DNA of 64,000 bases from Chitinophaga sp. 180180018-3 (GTDB lineage: Bacteria > Bacteroidota > Bacteroidia > Chitinophagales > Chitinophagaceae): assembly GCF_037893185.1 (NCBI RefSeq), contig NZ_CP140772.1, positions 4,650,001 through 4,714,000 on the forward strand. Direction: 5' to 3'. Numbering within the stretch: position 1 is the stretch's first letter; every line of letters begins with the position of its first letter. Shown one piece after another: positions 8,714-17,462 of the stretch. The position numbers were made by a program, and so were the translations under genes. The notes below the pieces were generated by a model. That model searched no databases. It was given only the letters and a program-made list of their open reading frames with translations, and was not told where the DNA came from.

Positions 8714-10510
8714 ATGAAAAAAATTACTTATTATATCCTGGCCGGAATGCTGATCGTCAGCTCCGCCTGTAAGAAAGACTTCCTGGATCGCTATTCGCAG
8801 ACCACCATTTCTCCTGAGCTGTTCTTCAAATCAGAAGAGGACCTGAGCCTGTATGTAAACGGATTGCTCAGTTTGCCCGGTACCGGTAGTTACCTGGGAG
8901 ATCAGAACAGTGACAACTCCGCCACCACCGGCAACATGGAAATTAAAAACATTATGACGGGCACCCCCAGCTCCCAGAGTATCACCTCTGGCTGGGACTG
9001 GGGCAGGCTGAGGGATATCAATTACTTTCTCGACAACTGTGGTAAAACCCCGGTAACACAGGACGTAAAAGATCACTACGCCGGAGTGGCAAGGTTTTAC
9101 AGGGCACGTTTCTATTTCGATAAAATACTCCGTTACTCCGATGTTCCCTGGTATGGCAGGGCGCTCAATCCCAGCGATCCGGAACTGTTTAAAGGACGGG
9201 ATCCGAGGGCAATGGTAGTAGACAGCATCATGGCCGACCTTTCCTTCGCCGCACAGCATGTAAGGGCCAAAGTGCCAACAGGCACACCCGGGCTGTGGGC
9301 CGCCAAAATGCTGTATGCCCGGTTTGCCCTGTTTGAAGGTACTTTCCGCAAGTATCACCCTGAGCTAAATCTTGCTGCCACCGCCGCACGGTTTCTCGAC
9401 AGCGCCCGCGCACAGGCGCAGGATATCATGAACTCTGGCAACTTCGCCATCTATAACACCGGCAAGCCCGATCAGGATTATGCAACCCTGTTCTCCAGCC
9501 AGGATCTGCTTCAGAACAAAGAAGTGATCCTTACCTGTCCATTCGATCTGAACAAAGGTTTGAGTGGCAACGTAAACGGTACGGTATTCGGCGACTATGA
9601 GCAATCTCCGTCGCACGACCTGGTGCAGACCTACCTGATGAAAGACGGCAGCCGTTTCACCGATGTTCCGGGCTACGACAAAATGATCTTCGTTCAGGAA
9701 TTCGCCAACCGCGATCCGCGTATGGCGCAAACACTGGCAGGACCGGGCTTTGTGAGAGCCGGAGATACCAAACCTTATATACAGCGCCTGAACAAGAATT
9801 TCAGCGGCTACCATCAGTTGAAAGGATATATCAACAGCACCGATGCGGTGGTTACCGGAAGTGCCGACTTCCCGGTATACCGCTATGCAGAAGCACTCCT
9901 CACCTATGCTGAGGCAAAAGCGGAAATGAACACGCTCACACAGAGTGACCTCGATAAATCCATCAACCTGCTGCGTGCCCGCGCTGGCATGCCATCATTG
10001 AACCTCGGCGTAGCCCTTGCCAATCCTGATCCGGTGCTGGCTGCCCAATACCCGGATGTTACCGATGCGATGAAAGGTGCTATCCTGGAAATACGCAGGG
10101 AAAGAAGGGTAGAATATGCGCTCGAAGGCTACCGCTTCGCCGACCTGATGAGGTGGCACGCCGGCAAACTGCTGGAAAATATTCCCGAAGGCATGTTCTT
10201 CCCGGGATTGGGGAAATACGATATGACCGGCGATGGAATTGAAGATATCATTCTCATCGACAAAGGGCAGGATATACCAACAGACGACAAGAAAGAAAAG
10301 AACTCATTGGGCGTTATACTGGTATACTATAAAGCTGGAAACTTCGGCGACAACGTCACCGTATACCTGAGAAATGGTAACGCTGGCGGCACGTTGGTAA
10401 CGGAAACCACTAAACGTACTTTCAAGGAACCGCAATACTATTACTGCCCCATTCCTTATACGCAAGTGGCGCTCAATCCGAAACTGACGCAAATATTCGG
10501 CTGGCAATAA
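8714..10510 (+). CDS. RagB/SusD-family nutrient-binding lipoprotein (PUL unit 1)
   Basis: Surface lipoprotein of 598 aa that caps the SusC channel and binds the substrate. The signal peptide ends in a lipobox (IVSSACKKDFLD), followed by acidic residues as in Bacteroidota surface-export signals. SusD features: an N-terminal SusD-like region (DFLDRYSQTTISPELFF), TPR-like helices including HYAGVARFYRARFYFDKILRYSDVPWY, and the C-terminal IRRERRVEYALEGYRFADLMRWHAGK. Near residue 500 there is a YDMTGDGIEDI loop common in this subfamily. It starts 23 bp after SusC, and a metallophosphoesterase follows 9 bp later, so the three genes form one transcription unit. Confidence 0.95.
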   Translation: MKKITYYILAGMLIVSSACKKDFLDRYSQTTISPELFFKSEEDLSLYVNGLLSLPGTGSYLGDQNSDNSATTGNMEIKNIMTGTPSSQSITSGWDWGRLRDINYFLDNCGKTPVTQDVKDHYAGVARFYRARFYFDKILRYSDVPWYGRALNPSDPELFKGRDPRAMVVDSIMADLSFAAQHVRAKVPTGTPGLWAAKMLYARFALFEGTFRKYHPELNLAATAARFLDSARAQAQDIMNSGNFAIYNTGKPDQDYATLFSSQDLLQNKEVILTCPFDLNKGLSGNVNGTVFGDYEQSPSHDLVQTYLMKDGSRFTDVPGYDKMIFVQEFANRDPRMAQTLAGPGFVRAGDTKPYIQRLNKNFSGYHQLKGYINSTDAVVTGSADFPVYRYAEALLTYAEAKAEMNTLTQSDLDKSINLLRARAGMPSLNLGVALANPDPVLAAQYPDVTDAMKGAILEIRRERRVEYALEGYRFADLMRWHAGKLLENIPEGMFFPGLGKYDMTGDGIEDIILIDKGQDIPTDDKKEKNSLGVILVYYKAGNFGDNVTVYLRNGNAGGTLVTETTKRTFKEPQYYYCPIPYTQVALNPKLTQIFGWQ

Positions 10511-10519
10511 ATAACATCT

Positions 10520-11416
10520 ATGAATAGAAGAGACATCCTGAAACAAGGAGGCCTCATGGCTGCCGGTACCCTGCTGGGACCGGCAGCCTTAAAGGCAGCG
10601 AACAATGGGAAAAAGGGCCCGGTGCTCACGATAGCACATATAACGGATGTGCATATACGGGAAGACCTGGATGCACCGGCACGTTTTAAGAAATGCCTGG
10701 AAGAAATCAAAAAGAAAAAGATTGATTTCTTTCTCAATGGAGGCGACGCTATCTTCGATGCCTCTTACGATAACGTGAAGCGCGAAAGAGTTACCCAGCT
10801 ATGGGGTGTATGGGATGACTGTATCAGCGGGCTGAAATCTTACGACATCTACAGCTGTATCGGCAATCACGATATCTGGTGGAAAGCTCCTTCCAAAGAC
10901 GATAGCATGTACGGTAAAGACTACGTCGTGAAACGGCTGAATATTCCGCACCGCTACTACAGCTTCAACCGCAAGGGCTGGCATTTTATCATCCTCGACG
11001 GCAACAACGAAAACGTGTCGCTGGATGAAGAACAGTATAAATGGCTGGAGCAGGATCTGCAACAATTACCAGCGGGCACTCCCACACTGTTAATGTCGCA
11101 CTACCCCATCCTTGGCATTACTCCCGTGTTGGTAGGCGGCGGCCACAGCGATCACCAGAAACTGAAATCACTCTTCTATCAACACCGCGATAAAGTTAAG
11201 ATATGTCTTAGCGGCCATAATCATCTGTCAGACAACGCCGTTTATAACGATGTGCGCTATTGCTGTAATGGCGCTATGAGTGGCTACTGGTGGGGAAAAG
11301 GAGATAAGGAGTCTGCAGGAGAAGGATATTATCTCGAAACACCTCCCGGCTATGCTATTCTGAAGTTATATGAAGATGGAAAGGTGGAGAATGAGTATAT
11401 AAAACATAACTATTAG
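10520..11416 (+). CDS. Exported calcineurin-like metallophosphoesterase
   Basis: Metallophosphoesterase of 298 aa with a twin-arginine-like leader (NRRDILKQGGLMAAGTLLG), so it is probably exported folded. The metal-binding motifs are in order: D43-x-H45 (ITDVH), GGD at 74-76, GNHD at 115-118, then MSHYP and GHNHLS. These are the five blocks of the calcineurin-like fold that binds two metal ions. It follows SusD by only 9 bp and is therefore likely the periplasmic enzyme of this utilisation unit, removing phosphate from the imported compound. The exact substrate is unknown; relatives include phosphatases and phosphodiesterases. A hairpin terminator follows the stop codon. Confidence 0.88.
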   Translation: MNRRDILKQGGLMAAGTLLGPAALKAANNGKKGPVLTIAHITDVHIREDLDAPARFKKCLEEIKKKKIDFFLNGGDAIFDASYDNVKRERVTQLWGVWDDCISGLKSYDIYSCIGNHDIWWKAPSKDDSMYGKDYVVKRLNIPHRYYSFNRKGWHFIILDGNNENVSLDEEQYKWLEQDLQQLPAGTPTLLMSHYPILGITPVLVGGGHSDHQKLKSLFYQHRDKVKICLSGHNHLSDNAVYNDVRYCCNGAMSGYWWGKGDKESAGEGYYLETPPGYAILKLYEDGKVENEYIKHNY

Positions 11417-11425
11417 TCTTTAGAG

Positions 11426-11463
11426 AAATGCAGCGGAGATATCATTATCTTCGTTGCATTTTT
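11426..11463 (+). terminator. Hairpin terminator between convergent genes (repeat family A)
   Basis: A 15-bp stem (11426-11440 with 11447-11461, two G-U pairs when read as + strand RNA) with loop ATCATT, ending in T residues and then an A-run that serves the opposite strand. It lies between the metallophosphoesterase and the AraC gene, which converge. Its arm AAATGCAGCGGAGAT, preceded by GTCTTTAG, recurs in the hairpin at 41731-41816. Confidence 0.75.
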
Positions 11464-11476
11464 AAAAAATTAATTG

Positions 11477-12454
11477 CTACTGTTTCATCTTTCCGGGAGT
11501 TAAACCAAACTTTTTTCTGAAAGCTGTGCTGAAATTATTAGGACTGTTATAGCCCAGCACATATGCCACTTCACTCACCTGCATTCCCTCATCCAGCAAC
11601 ATTCTCCGGGCTTTCTCCATTTTCAGATCCTGTATATATCCAAACACGGTTTCTCCAAAAACCTCTTTAAATCCTTTCTTCAGCTTGAATGTGTTAAGGC
11701 CCGCTTTTTTGCTAAGACCTATCAGGGAATAATCAGCGATAGGATCTTTGTCTATCATCTCCTTCACAAAATATATCTTATCTACATCAGCAGAAAAGTC
11801 AGACAGAAAATTACATCCGCTTCGTCCGGACCGTTCTTCAAGTACCTCTGTCTGCAACAGGAAAAGCTCCATAATTCTGGCTTCCAGGAATATTTTTTTG
11901 TAGTAGCCGGTACGCTTGCAATAAATAATATCACTCAGTACCGACAGCATTTGAGGGGTAATGCCTGCATGCCTTTGGTCCGCGGCCATCATTTTTTTGC
12001 GGGCGATATGATCCAGCACAGTATTATGCAACGCGGATTGCTCATGCATGATGGATTCAAAATATTCCTTCCTGAAAAGTATCTCCAGCATAGCCACCGG
12101 CTCATTGGATACCTGGTAGTCGTAATTGGTGATACTATTAGCCGGCACGGCAAACAGGTTATGCTGCAACTGATCAAACGTACTGAGATGCCTTAATACA
12201 GGACTTTTCGCAGCAAGCCGGCCGCTGAGGGAAAAATGCATTTCCACAAAATCATCCGGCGAAACAAGATCCACCCGCATAGTCTGTAATGCAGACACCT
12301 GGCTGTAATGCACATCAATTCCGTCAAGTGAGGTATAAGAACCATTGCCGGCCCATCCATCTTCCGGCTTCATGGTATAATATTGTTCCTTCATCCCTTT
12401 CGTATGGCCGGTTTCAGCCAGGATCCCGTACTTTTCCAATGTGGTTGCATACAT
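11477..12454 (-). CDS. AraC-family transcriptional regulator
   Basis: Regulator of 325 aa. The C-terminal 100 residues are a double helix-turn-helix of the AraC type: YSLIGLSKKAGLNTFKLKKGFKEVFGETVFGYIQDLKMEKARRMLLDEG, then MQVSEVAYVLGYNSPNNFSTAFRKKFGLTPGK. The N-terminal 200 residues form a sensor region with no domain I can name. It is divergent from a DHA2 drug exporter with 128 bp between the two starts, so control of that exporter is the simplest guess. No ligand can be inferred. Confidence 0.9.
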   Translation of the reverse strand: MYATTLEKYGILAETGHTKGMKEQYYTMKPEDGWAGNGSYTSLDGIDVHYSQVSALQTMRVDLVSPDDFVEMHFSLSGRLAAKSPVLRHLSTFDQLQHNLFAVPANSITNYDYQVSNEPVAMLEILFRKEYFESIMHEQSALHNTVLDHIARKKMMAADQRHAGITPQMLSVLSDIIYCKRTGYYKKIFLEARIMELFLLQTEVLEERSGRSGCNFLSDFSADVDKIYFVKEMIDKDPIADYSLIGLSKKAGLNTFKLKKGFKEVFGETVFGYIQDLKMEKARRMLLDEGMQVSEVAYVLGYNSPNNFSTAFRKKFGLTPGKMKQ

Positions 12455-12582
12455 AGTTCTTCCTTTACGATCCTCAAAGATCGGTATTCTTCCGAAAAAA
12501 TACTCCCTGCATACCTTTTAATCCCTTCTTCAAACTATTTCCCGTTGCCCCTGCTTCAACTTTGCTGTCTAAATCAACAAAG

Positions 12583-14151
12583 ATGCACACAGCCTCCATG
12601 ACTGAATACGGCTACAGAAGGGTGATTATTACACTGGTGGCCATGCTTTGCTCTATACTTGAACTACTGGATACTACTATCGTGAATGTGGCGCTGAATG
12701 ATCTGCAGGGCAACCTGGGCGCAACATTATCAGAAGTCAGCTGGGTAGTAACCGCTTATGGTATCGGCAATGTGATCATTATACCAATGACCAGCTGGTT
12801 ATCCCGGCAGTTTGGGCGACGGAATTATTTCGCCGGCTCCATCCTCATCTTCACCATATGCTCGCTGCTATGTGGCCAGGCCAATAGCATCTGGACACTT
12901 GCCGCCTTCCGCTTTTTCCAGGGTATGGGTGGTGGCGCACTGCTGGCTACTTCTCAGACCATTATTACCGAATCATATCCCATCGAAAAAAGAGGACAGG
13001 CACACGCTATCTACATGATGGGCGTCATTATTGGTCCGGCGATGGGCCCGCTGATCGGTGGCTATATCATCGACAACTACAGCTGGCCTTATATCTTTTA
13101 TATCAATATTCCGCTTGGCATTTTAGCGGCTTTACTGACCCTGCAATTTGTACGCTCACCGCAATATGGCAATAAGATGTCCGCCAAACAGGTCGACTGG
13201 CTGGGCATCCTGTTGCTCGCGGCTGCAGTAGGCGCGTTGCAGTTTGTGCTGGAGAAGGGACAGGAAGAAGACTGGTTTAGCAGCCACCTCATTACGATAT
13301 TATCGGTGGTAGCGGGTATGGGCATATTTTTCTTCATCTGGCGTGAGTGGACATATGATCATCCTATTGTAGCACTGCGGGTATTAAAGAATGGCACGCT
13401 GGCAGCAGGCACTTTATTCTCTTTCATTTATGGCTTTGGCTCCTATGGCTCTACGTTTATTGTGCCGCTGTTCACCCAGTCGCAACTGGGGTGGCCCGCT
13501 ACGGATGCCGGTTTGCTGGTATGCGTTACTTCATTATCGAGCCTGTTGATTTTCCCGCTTACCACCCGATTGTTAAAATCTGGTATCCGGCCGCAGTATG
13601 TGATGTTTGCCGGCATGATACTTTTCTTCGGCAACTGCTACATGAGTTCCCGGATACTTACGCCCGATACCGGTTTCAACGTATTCTTCTTCGTGCTGGT
13701 ATTCCGGTATTTCGGATTGAATATGATACTGCTCTCTGTGAGCGCTATTGCCTTCTCTACATTAAAGACACATGAAATTGCGGAGGGCGCGGCATTCACC
13801 GGCATGTTACGACAACTGGGCGGTTCTTTTGGCATTGCTATCATCACCACCTATATCACCCAACGCAATGCTTTGCATCGTACAGATCTTGTCAGTCATC
13901 TGAATCTGGCTGATCCCGTAGTATCTGGCCGGCTGCATAGTATGCACACGTCCTTTTTATCCAAAGGATTCACACAAGATATGGCATGGAAAAATAGTTA
14001 TAAACTAATGGATAACGTCGTGAATAAACAAGCTACGCTGCTATCTTACATGGACGTATATACGACTATAGGTTTATTATTTCTGGTATGCGCTCCGTTT
14101 GTGTTACTGATAAAGAACAGAAAGAAAGCAATAGTGGCAGATGTACATTGA
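12583..14151 (+). CDS. DHA2-family MFS multidrug exporter (EmrB-like)
   Basis: Inner-membrane proton-driven exporter of about 522 aa with 14 predicted membrane segments. Family marks: LELLDTTIVNVALNDLQGNLGATLSEVSWVVTAY at the start, the motif-A-like loop SRQFGRRNYF, and motif C GVIIGPAMGPLIGGYIIDNYSW. It resembles the EmrB at 22267, but no HlyD or TolC gene accompanies it, so it may borrow partners or work alone. Three in-frame starts exist (12562, 12583, 12598); I prefer 12583, which follows an A-rich stretch and a near -7 box (CAACTTTG at 12557-12564). Divergent from the AraC regulator. Confidence 0.92.
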   Translation: MHTASMTEYGYRRVIITLVAMLCSILELLDTTIVNVALNDLQGNLGATLSEVSWVVTAYGIGNVIIIPMTSWLSRQFGRRNYFAGSILIFTICSLLCGQANSIWTLAAFRFFQGMGGGALLATSQTIITESYPIEKRGQAHAIYMMGVIIGPAMGPLIGGYIIDNYSWPYIFYINIPLGILAALLTLQFVRSPQYGNKMSAKQVDWLGILLLAAAVGALQFVLEKGQEEDWFSSHLITILSVVAGMGIFFFIWREWTYDHPIVALRVLKNGTLAAGTLFSFIYGFGSYGSTFIVPLFTQSQLGWPATDAGLLVCVTSLSSLLIFPLTTRLLKSGIRPQYVMFAGMILFFGNCYMSSRILTPDTGFNVFFFVLVFRYFGLNMILLSVSAIAFSTLKTHEIAEGAAFTGMLRQLGGSFGIAIITTYITQRNALHRTDLVSHLNLADPVVSGRLHSMHTSFLSKGFTQDMAWKNSYKLMDNVVNKQATLLSYMDVYTTIGLLFLVCAPFVLLIKNRKKAIVADVH

Positions 14152-14180
14152 TTTTAAAAACAACAGCAGCATACTAAACG

Positions 14181-14981
14181 TCAACGGCTAAACGCTGCCA
14201 GCTCGCCCGCATCGAACACCCACTCCGGCGTTACCATCTTCCCGGTAAATCCTGCGGCATACCAGGGGCTGGCAGCAGCAGGATTCTTTAATACATGTAT
14301 ATCCTGCGCCGGCATATAGCTCTGCGCCAGCAGGAAAATCCGTTGTCCGGCTGCATTCTGAGCTACATCCACCACGGTTACTGCATGGCCGGGGGCTCCT
14401 CCCCTGATAAATACATTGCCGGGAGTTATATTGCGTGTATCCTTTACCGGTAGTAGTTCCCTGCTGAGCGACAACGTGCCGGCCCAACTGAAAACAGTTT
14501 CAAGATAAGCCGCAAAACAGGCACTGTTGCTGCATGGAGTGGCTGCTTTCACTTTCGCCAGGTGTTGGCCCTTGAGGCGAAAACGGTATCCCTGCATCCA
14601 GCTGCGGTAATCCATCAATGAACCGTCGGTTGCATGAAAGGCGATCTTATCGTAGGCGCCGGAGTCGTACAGGTATTCGGCGCGCAAACGTATTACCGCA
14701 TCTGCACATTGTTGCAGATCCTTTTTTCCAACGGAGATGTCCATGACTGCATATTGTGCCGTCTGGTTCCTTTTAAGACGACCATCGTAGAGATATACCG
14801 TATTATCTTTTTTCAGGGGGCGGCTTCTCAGCCAGGCGCCGAAGCTACCGGCCGGCTGCTCCACCCGCTTAAAGCCCGGTGGCAGCGGGATACTGGCAAT
14901 GGTCCGTGGCTGTGCAGCAAGATGAAAACAAAGGCCATTCAATAAAACATATACAAGCAGAAAGATCCGTGTCAGGTACAT
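14181..14981 (-). CDS. DUF4846 domain-containing secreted protein
   Basis: Protein of 266 aa with a signal peptide (about 1-24, ending LAAQ). The rest matches DUF4846: IPLPPGFKRVE...GSFGAWLRSRPLK, VYLYDGRLKRNQTAQYAVMDISVG, QQCADAVIRLRAEYLY, MQGYRFRLKG and a C-terminal PGHAVTVVDVA block. The conserved Cys, His and Asp blocks suggest an enzyme, but no activity is established to my knowledge. It lies 53 bp downstream of lgt on the same strand and converges on the DHA2 exporter. Confidence 0.85.
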   Translation of the reverse strand: MYLTRIFLLVYVLLNGLCFHLAAQPRTIASIPLPPGFKRVEQPAGSFGAWLRSRPLKKDNTVYLYDGRLKRNQTAQYAVMDISVGKKDLQQCADAVIRLRAEYLYDSGAYDKIAFHATDGSLMDYRSWMQGYRFRLKGQHLAKVKAATPCSNSACFAAYLETVFSWAGTLSLSRELLPVKDTRNITPGNVFIRGGAPGHAVTVVDVAQNAAGQRIFLLAQSYMPAQDIHVLKNPAAASPWYAAGFTGKMVTPEWVFDAGELAAFSR

Positions 14982-15034
14982 AACAATGAATTTCCCTGTT
15001 AGATGCCATCTTCCTGATTTTCCATAAAAAATTT

Positions 15035-15850
15035 TTACGCCGTTGTTTTCTTCCTATACCAACCGGCAAACAATAAACAAATACCGGCAGCAATCATTGG
15101 TATACTCAGCAGCTGTCCCATGTTCAGCAGCCATGCATGCTCAAAGGCAGATTGATCTTCCTTCACAAACTCGATCAGGAAGCGGGCGCTGAAAACCAAT
15201 ACCAGCAGGTATCCTAACAGGATGCCAGGCCGGGCGTTTCTTTTATAGCAGTACCATAAAAAAACGAAAATAAGCAGGTAACAGAAGGCTTCATACAACT
15301 GGGCCGGATGCCTGGGCTGCTGGTCTACCCTGCTAAAAACCACTGCCCATGGCAGTTTGGTGGGAATACCAATAATCTCCGAATTAAAAAAATTACCGAT
15401 GCGGACAAAACATCCTGCCAGCGGCACTACCATCGCCAGCCGGTCCAGCAGCCAGGTATAAGACATCTGATACCGCCGTGCAAATAACCACGCCGTCACC
15501 AGGATCCCGATAGCTCCACCATGACTGGCCAGGCCTTCGTAACCTGTAAAATGAAATCCGTCTGCACCCCATCTGAAAGGCAATACTATTTCCCATGGAT
15601 GCTCTTTATACCAGTCGAAGTCGTAGAACAGGCAATGCCCCAGGCGCGCGCCTACCAGCGTTCCCGCCACGATGTATATCAATAGCCGGTCTAACAACGC
15701 AGGAGCTATCCGCTCCCGGCGGAAAACGGCAGTCAGTACTCCGTAAGCGCTGATAAACGCCAGCATAAATCCCACACTATAATAGCGCAGCGCAAATCCG
15801 CCGATGTGAAATATTTCCGGCGATATTCCCCAATATAAAAACATCATCAT
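15035..15850 (-). CDS. lgt: Prolipoprotein diacylglyceryl transferase
   Basis: Inner-membrane enzyme (about 271 aa) that moves diacylglycerol from phosphatidylglycerol to the lipobox cysteine of prolipoproteins, the first step of lipoprotein maturation. It has about seven membrane segments and the Lgt signature GCFVRIGNFFNSEIIG, plus YYSVGFMLAF, GGAIG and the C-terminal RFLIEFVKEDQ block. The frame is open upstream to 15895, but those residues (MFTFMQHCCVFIECY) are unlike the family, so I placed the start in the MMM cluster at 15850-15844. Matches the large number of lipoproteins in this window. Confidence 0.94.
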   Translation of the reverse strand: MMMFLYWGISPEIFHIGGFALRYYSVGFMLAFISAYGVLTAVFRRERIAPALLDRLLIYIVAGTLVGARLGHCLFYDFDWYKEHPWEIVLPFRWGADGFHFTGYEGLASHGGAIGILVTAWLFARRYQMSYTWLLDRLAMVVPLAGCFVRIGNFFNSEIIGIPTKLPWAVVFSRVDQQPRHPAQLYEAFCYLLIFVFLWYCYKRNARPGILLGYLLVLVFSARFLIEFVKEDQSAFEHAWLLNMGQLLSIPMIAAGICLLFAGWYRKKTTA

Positions 15851-15945
15851 ATAACATTCAATAAAAACGCAACAATGTTGCATAAATGTAAACATAGATA
15901 AAAAATTCCATTTAACATGGTTATTTAAATCTCCTGCTGAAACTT

Positions 15946-15953
15946 TAACTTTG
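15946..15953 (+). promoter_or_regulatory. -7 box before the MBL-fold gene
   Basis: TAACTTTG fits the Bacteroidota -7 consensus TAnnTTTG. It ends 5 nt before the ATG at 15959, so transcription from it would give a nearly leaderless mRNA. No good -33 TTTG is seen at the usual spacing. Confidence 0.4.
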
Positions 15954-15958
15954 CGTTC

Positions 15959-16726
15959 ATGTCGCTGTTTATTACATCATTGAATTCGGGAAGCAACGGG
16001 AACTGTTATTATATCGGTAACGAAGAAGAGGCAGTTTTGATAGATGCCGGCATCTCCTGCCGGGAAACGGAAAAGCGCATGGCCCGTTTGGGGCTTACGA
16101 TGAATAAGGTAAAAGCCATATTCATTTCACACGAACATATAGATCATATCCGTGGAGTAGCGGTACTCGTCAGGAAATACCGGCTCCCGGTTTATATCAC
16201 CAACAGCACCATGGTGCATGGCGGCCTTAACCTTGACGAGCAGTTTGTAAGGTCGTTTTCTGCCTACGACCCCATACAGGTAGGTGGACTTGCAGTAACG
16301 GCCTTTCCCAAGCATCATGATGCTTCTGAGCCGCATAGTTTCGTAGTAGCCGGGAATGAAGTGACCATCGGCATATTCACGGATATCGGAGCTCCCTGTG
16401 AACACCTGATCCGGCATTTTCAGCAATGTCATGCGGCCTTTCTCGAAGCTAACTATGACGAGGATATGCTGGAAAAAGGCCGGTATCCCTATTACCTGAA
16501 GAACCGGATCAGAGGTGGTAAAGGGCACTTATCGAACCGCCAGGCCCTTGAAGTATTCACCACTCACCGGCCGCCTTTCATGAGTCATCTGTTGCTCTCT
16601 CACCTCTCGCGCGATAACAACAACCCCGAGCTCGTGAAAGCACTGTTCGATCAGCATGCAGCCGGAACGAATATAGTGGTAGCGTCGAGATATGCGGAAA
16701 CAGCTGTGTATAGAATCACAATTTGA
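15959..16726 (+). CDS. MBL-fold metallohydrolase (WalJ/YycJ-like)
   Basis: Metallo-beta-lactamase-fold hydrolase of 255 aa, cytoplasmic. The opening LFITSLNSGSNGNCYYIG and the zinc motif SHEHIDHIRG (HxHxDH) are those of the YycJ/WalJ group, and later blocks (TDIG, EANYDEDML, GHLSN, LLSHLSRDNNNPE) agree. Relatives act as 5'-3' exonucleases or nuclease-like enzymes; the exact reaction here is inferred. Starts 109 bp from the divergent lgt. The start codon is fixed by the conserved first residues. Confidence 0.9.
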   Translation: MSLFITSLNSGSNGNCYYIGNEEEAVLIDAGISCRETEKRMARLGLTMNKVKAIFISHEHIDHIRGVAVLVRKYRLPVYITNSTMVHGGLNLDEQFVRSFSAYDPIQVGGLAVTAFPKHHDASEPHSFVVAGNEVTIGIFTDIGAPCEHLIRHFQQCHAAFLEANYDEDMLEKGRYPYYLKNRIRGGKGHLSNRQALEVFTTHRPPFMSHLLLSHLSRDNNNPELVKALFDQHAAGTNIVVASRYAETAVYRITI

Positions 16727-16804
16727 GCATCATGATAGTTTAGTGTTGTTCTTCCGTAACTCTTTTCCAAAAATCTTCCTAATTTGCTCTGAAATTTTGA
16801 CCCA

Positions 16805-17413
16805 ATGAACCACAACCTGCCTCACTGGTACGAAGGTCTGATGAAGAAATACCCGGTTGTATCCCCTGCGGAATGGCAGCTGCTGGACACTATTGCCACC
16901 GTAAAACATATTAAAAAGGGAGATGCCTTTCTTCGCTATGGTAAGGTAGCGCGCTATTCGGCATTTGTCATTTCCGGGATATTTAAATTTGCCATACAGG
17001 ATGAGGAAGGGTCTGAAAAGATTATAAAATTCGGTTTTGTTAATGACTTCCTGGCTAATTGCGAAAGCTATAATAAAAAAGCTCCCTCTGCAGTTAGTAT
17101 CATTGCGATGGAGGATGCAGTAATATTGAGAATCAATATCAAAAAGCTGCAGCCCTTGTATGATCTCCATATGAATTTACTGCATGTGAATCTTCAGTTG
17201 TACCAGGAGCTCATGGAACAGCAATCGGAACACCAATATATACTTTCACTTAAAAGCCCGTTGCAGCGTTATAAATTTCTGCTGGAGCGCCGGCCCGCCA
17301 TTATTCAGAAGATTTCCCTGACCAATATCGCCAGGTACCTTTATATCAGCCGGGAAGCCCTCAGCCGGGCACGTTTATACCTGTTGGATCAGAGCCGGAA
17401 CTTTTGTGATTGA
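16805..17413 (+). CDS. Crp/Fnr-family transcriptional regulator
   Basis: Regulator of 202 aa. Residues about 20-120 form a cyclic-nucleotide-binding-type beta-barrel (VKHIKKGDAFLRYGKVARYSAFVISGIFKF), but the phosphate-binding motif of true cAMP binders is not seen, as is common in Bacteroidota members. The C-terminus is a helix-turn-helix (KISLTNIARYLYISREALSRARLYL). A CRP-like palindrome lies across its stop codon and before the next gene, an alpha/beta hydrolase, which may be its target. The ligand is unknown. Confidence 0.88.
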   Translation: MNHNLPHWYEGLMKKYPVVSPAEWQLLDTIATVKHIKKGDAFLRYGKVARYSAFVISGIFKFAIQDEEGSEKIIKFGFVNDFLANCESYNKKAPSAVSIIAMEDAVILRINIKKLQPLYDLHMNLLHVNLQLYQELMEQQSEHQYILSLKSPLQRYKFLLERRPAIIQKISLTNIARYLYISREALSRARLYLLDQSRNFCD

Positions 17414-17420
17414 GATCACG
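17405..17420. promoter_or_regulatory. CRP-like palindrome TGTGA-N6-TCACG
   Basis: TGTGATTGAGATCACG matches the classical CRP half-site pattern (TGTGA, 6-bp spacer, TCAC). It overlaps the stop codon of the Crp/Fnr gene and lies 21 bp upstream of the -7 box of the hydrolase gene. A good activator position, but whether this regulator binds such a site is inference. Confidence 0.45.
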
Positions 17421-17441
17421 GAAGATGTGTTAACGGCACTA

Positions 17442-17449
17442 TAGCTTTG
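17442..17449 (+). promoter_or_regulatory. -7 box before the alpha/beta hydrolase gene
   Basis: TAGCTTTG is a full match to TAnnTTTG and lies 13 nt before the ATG at 17463. No TTTG is found at the -33 position, which would suit an activator-dependent promoter using the palindrome at 17405-17420. Confidence 0.5.
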
Positions 17450-17462
17450 TCTCAAAAAAGAT

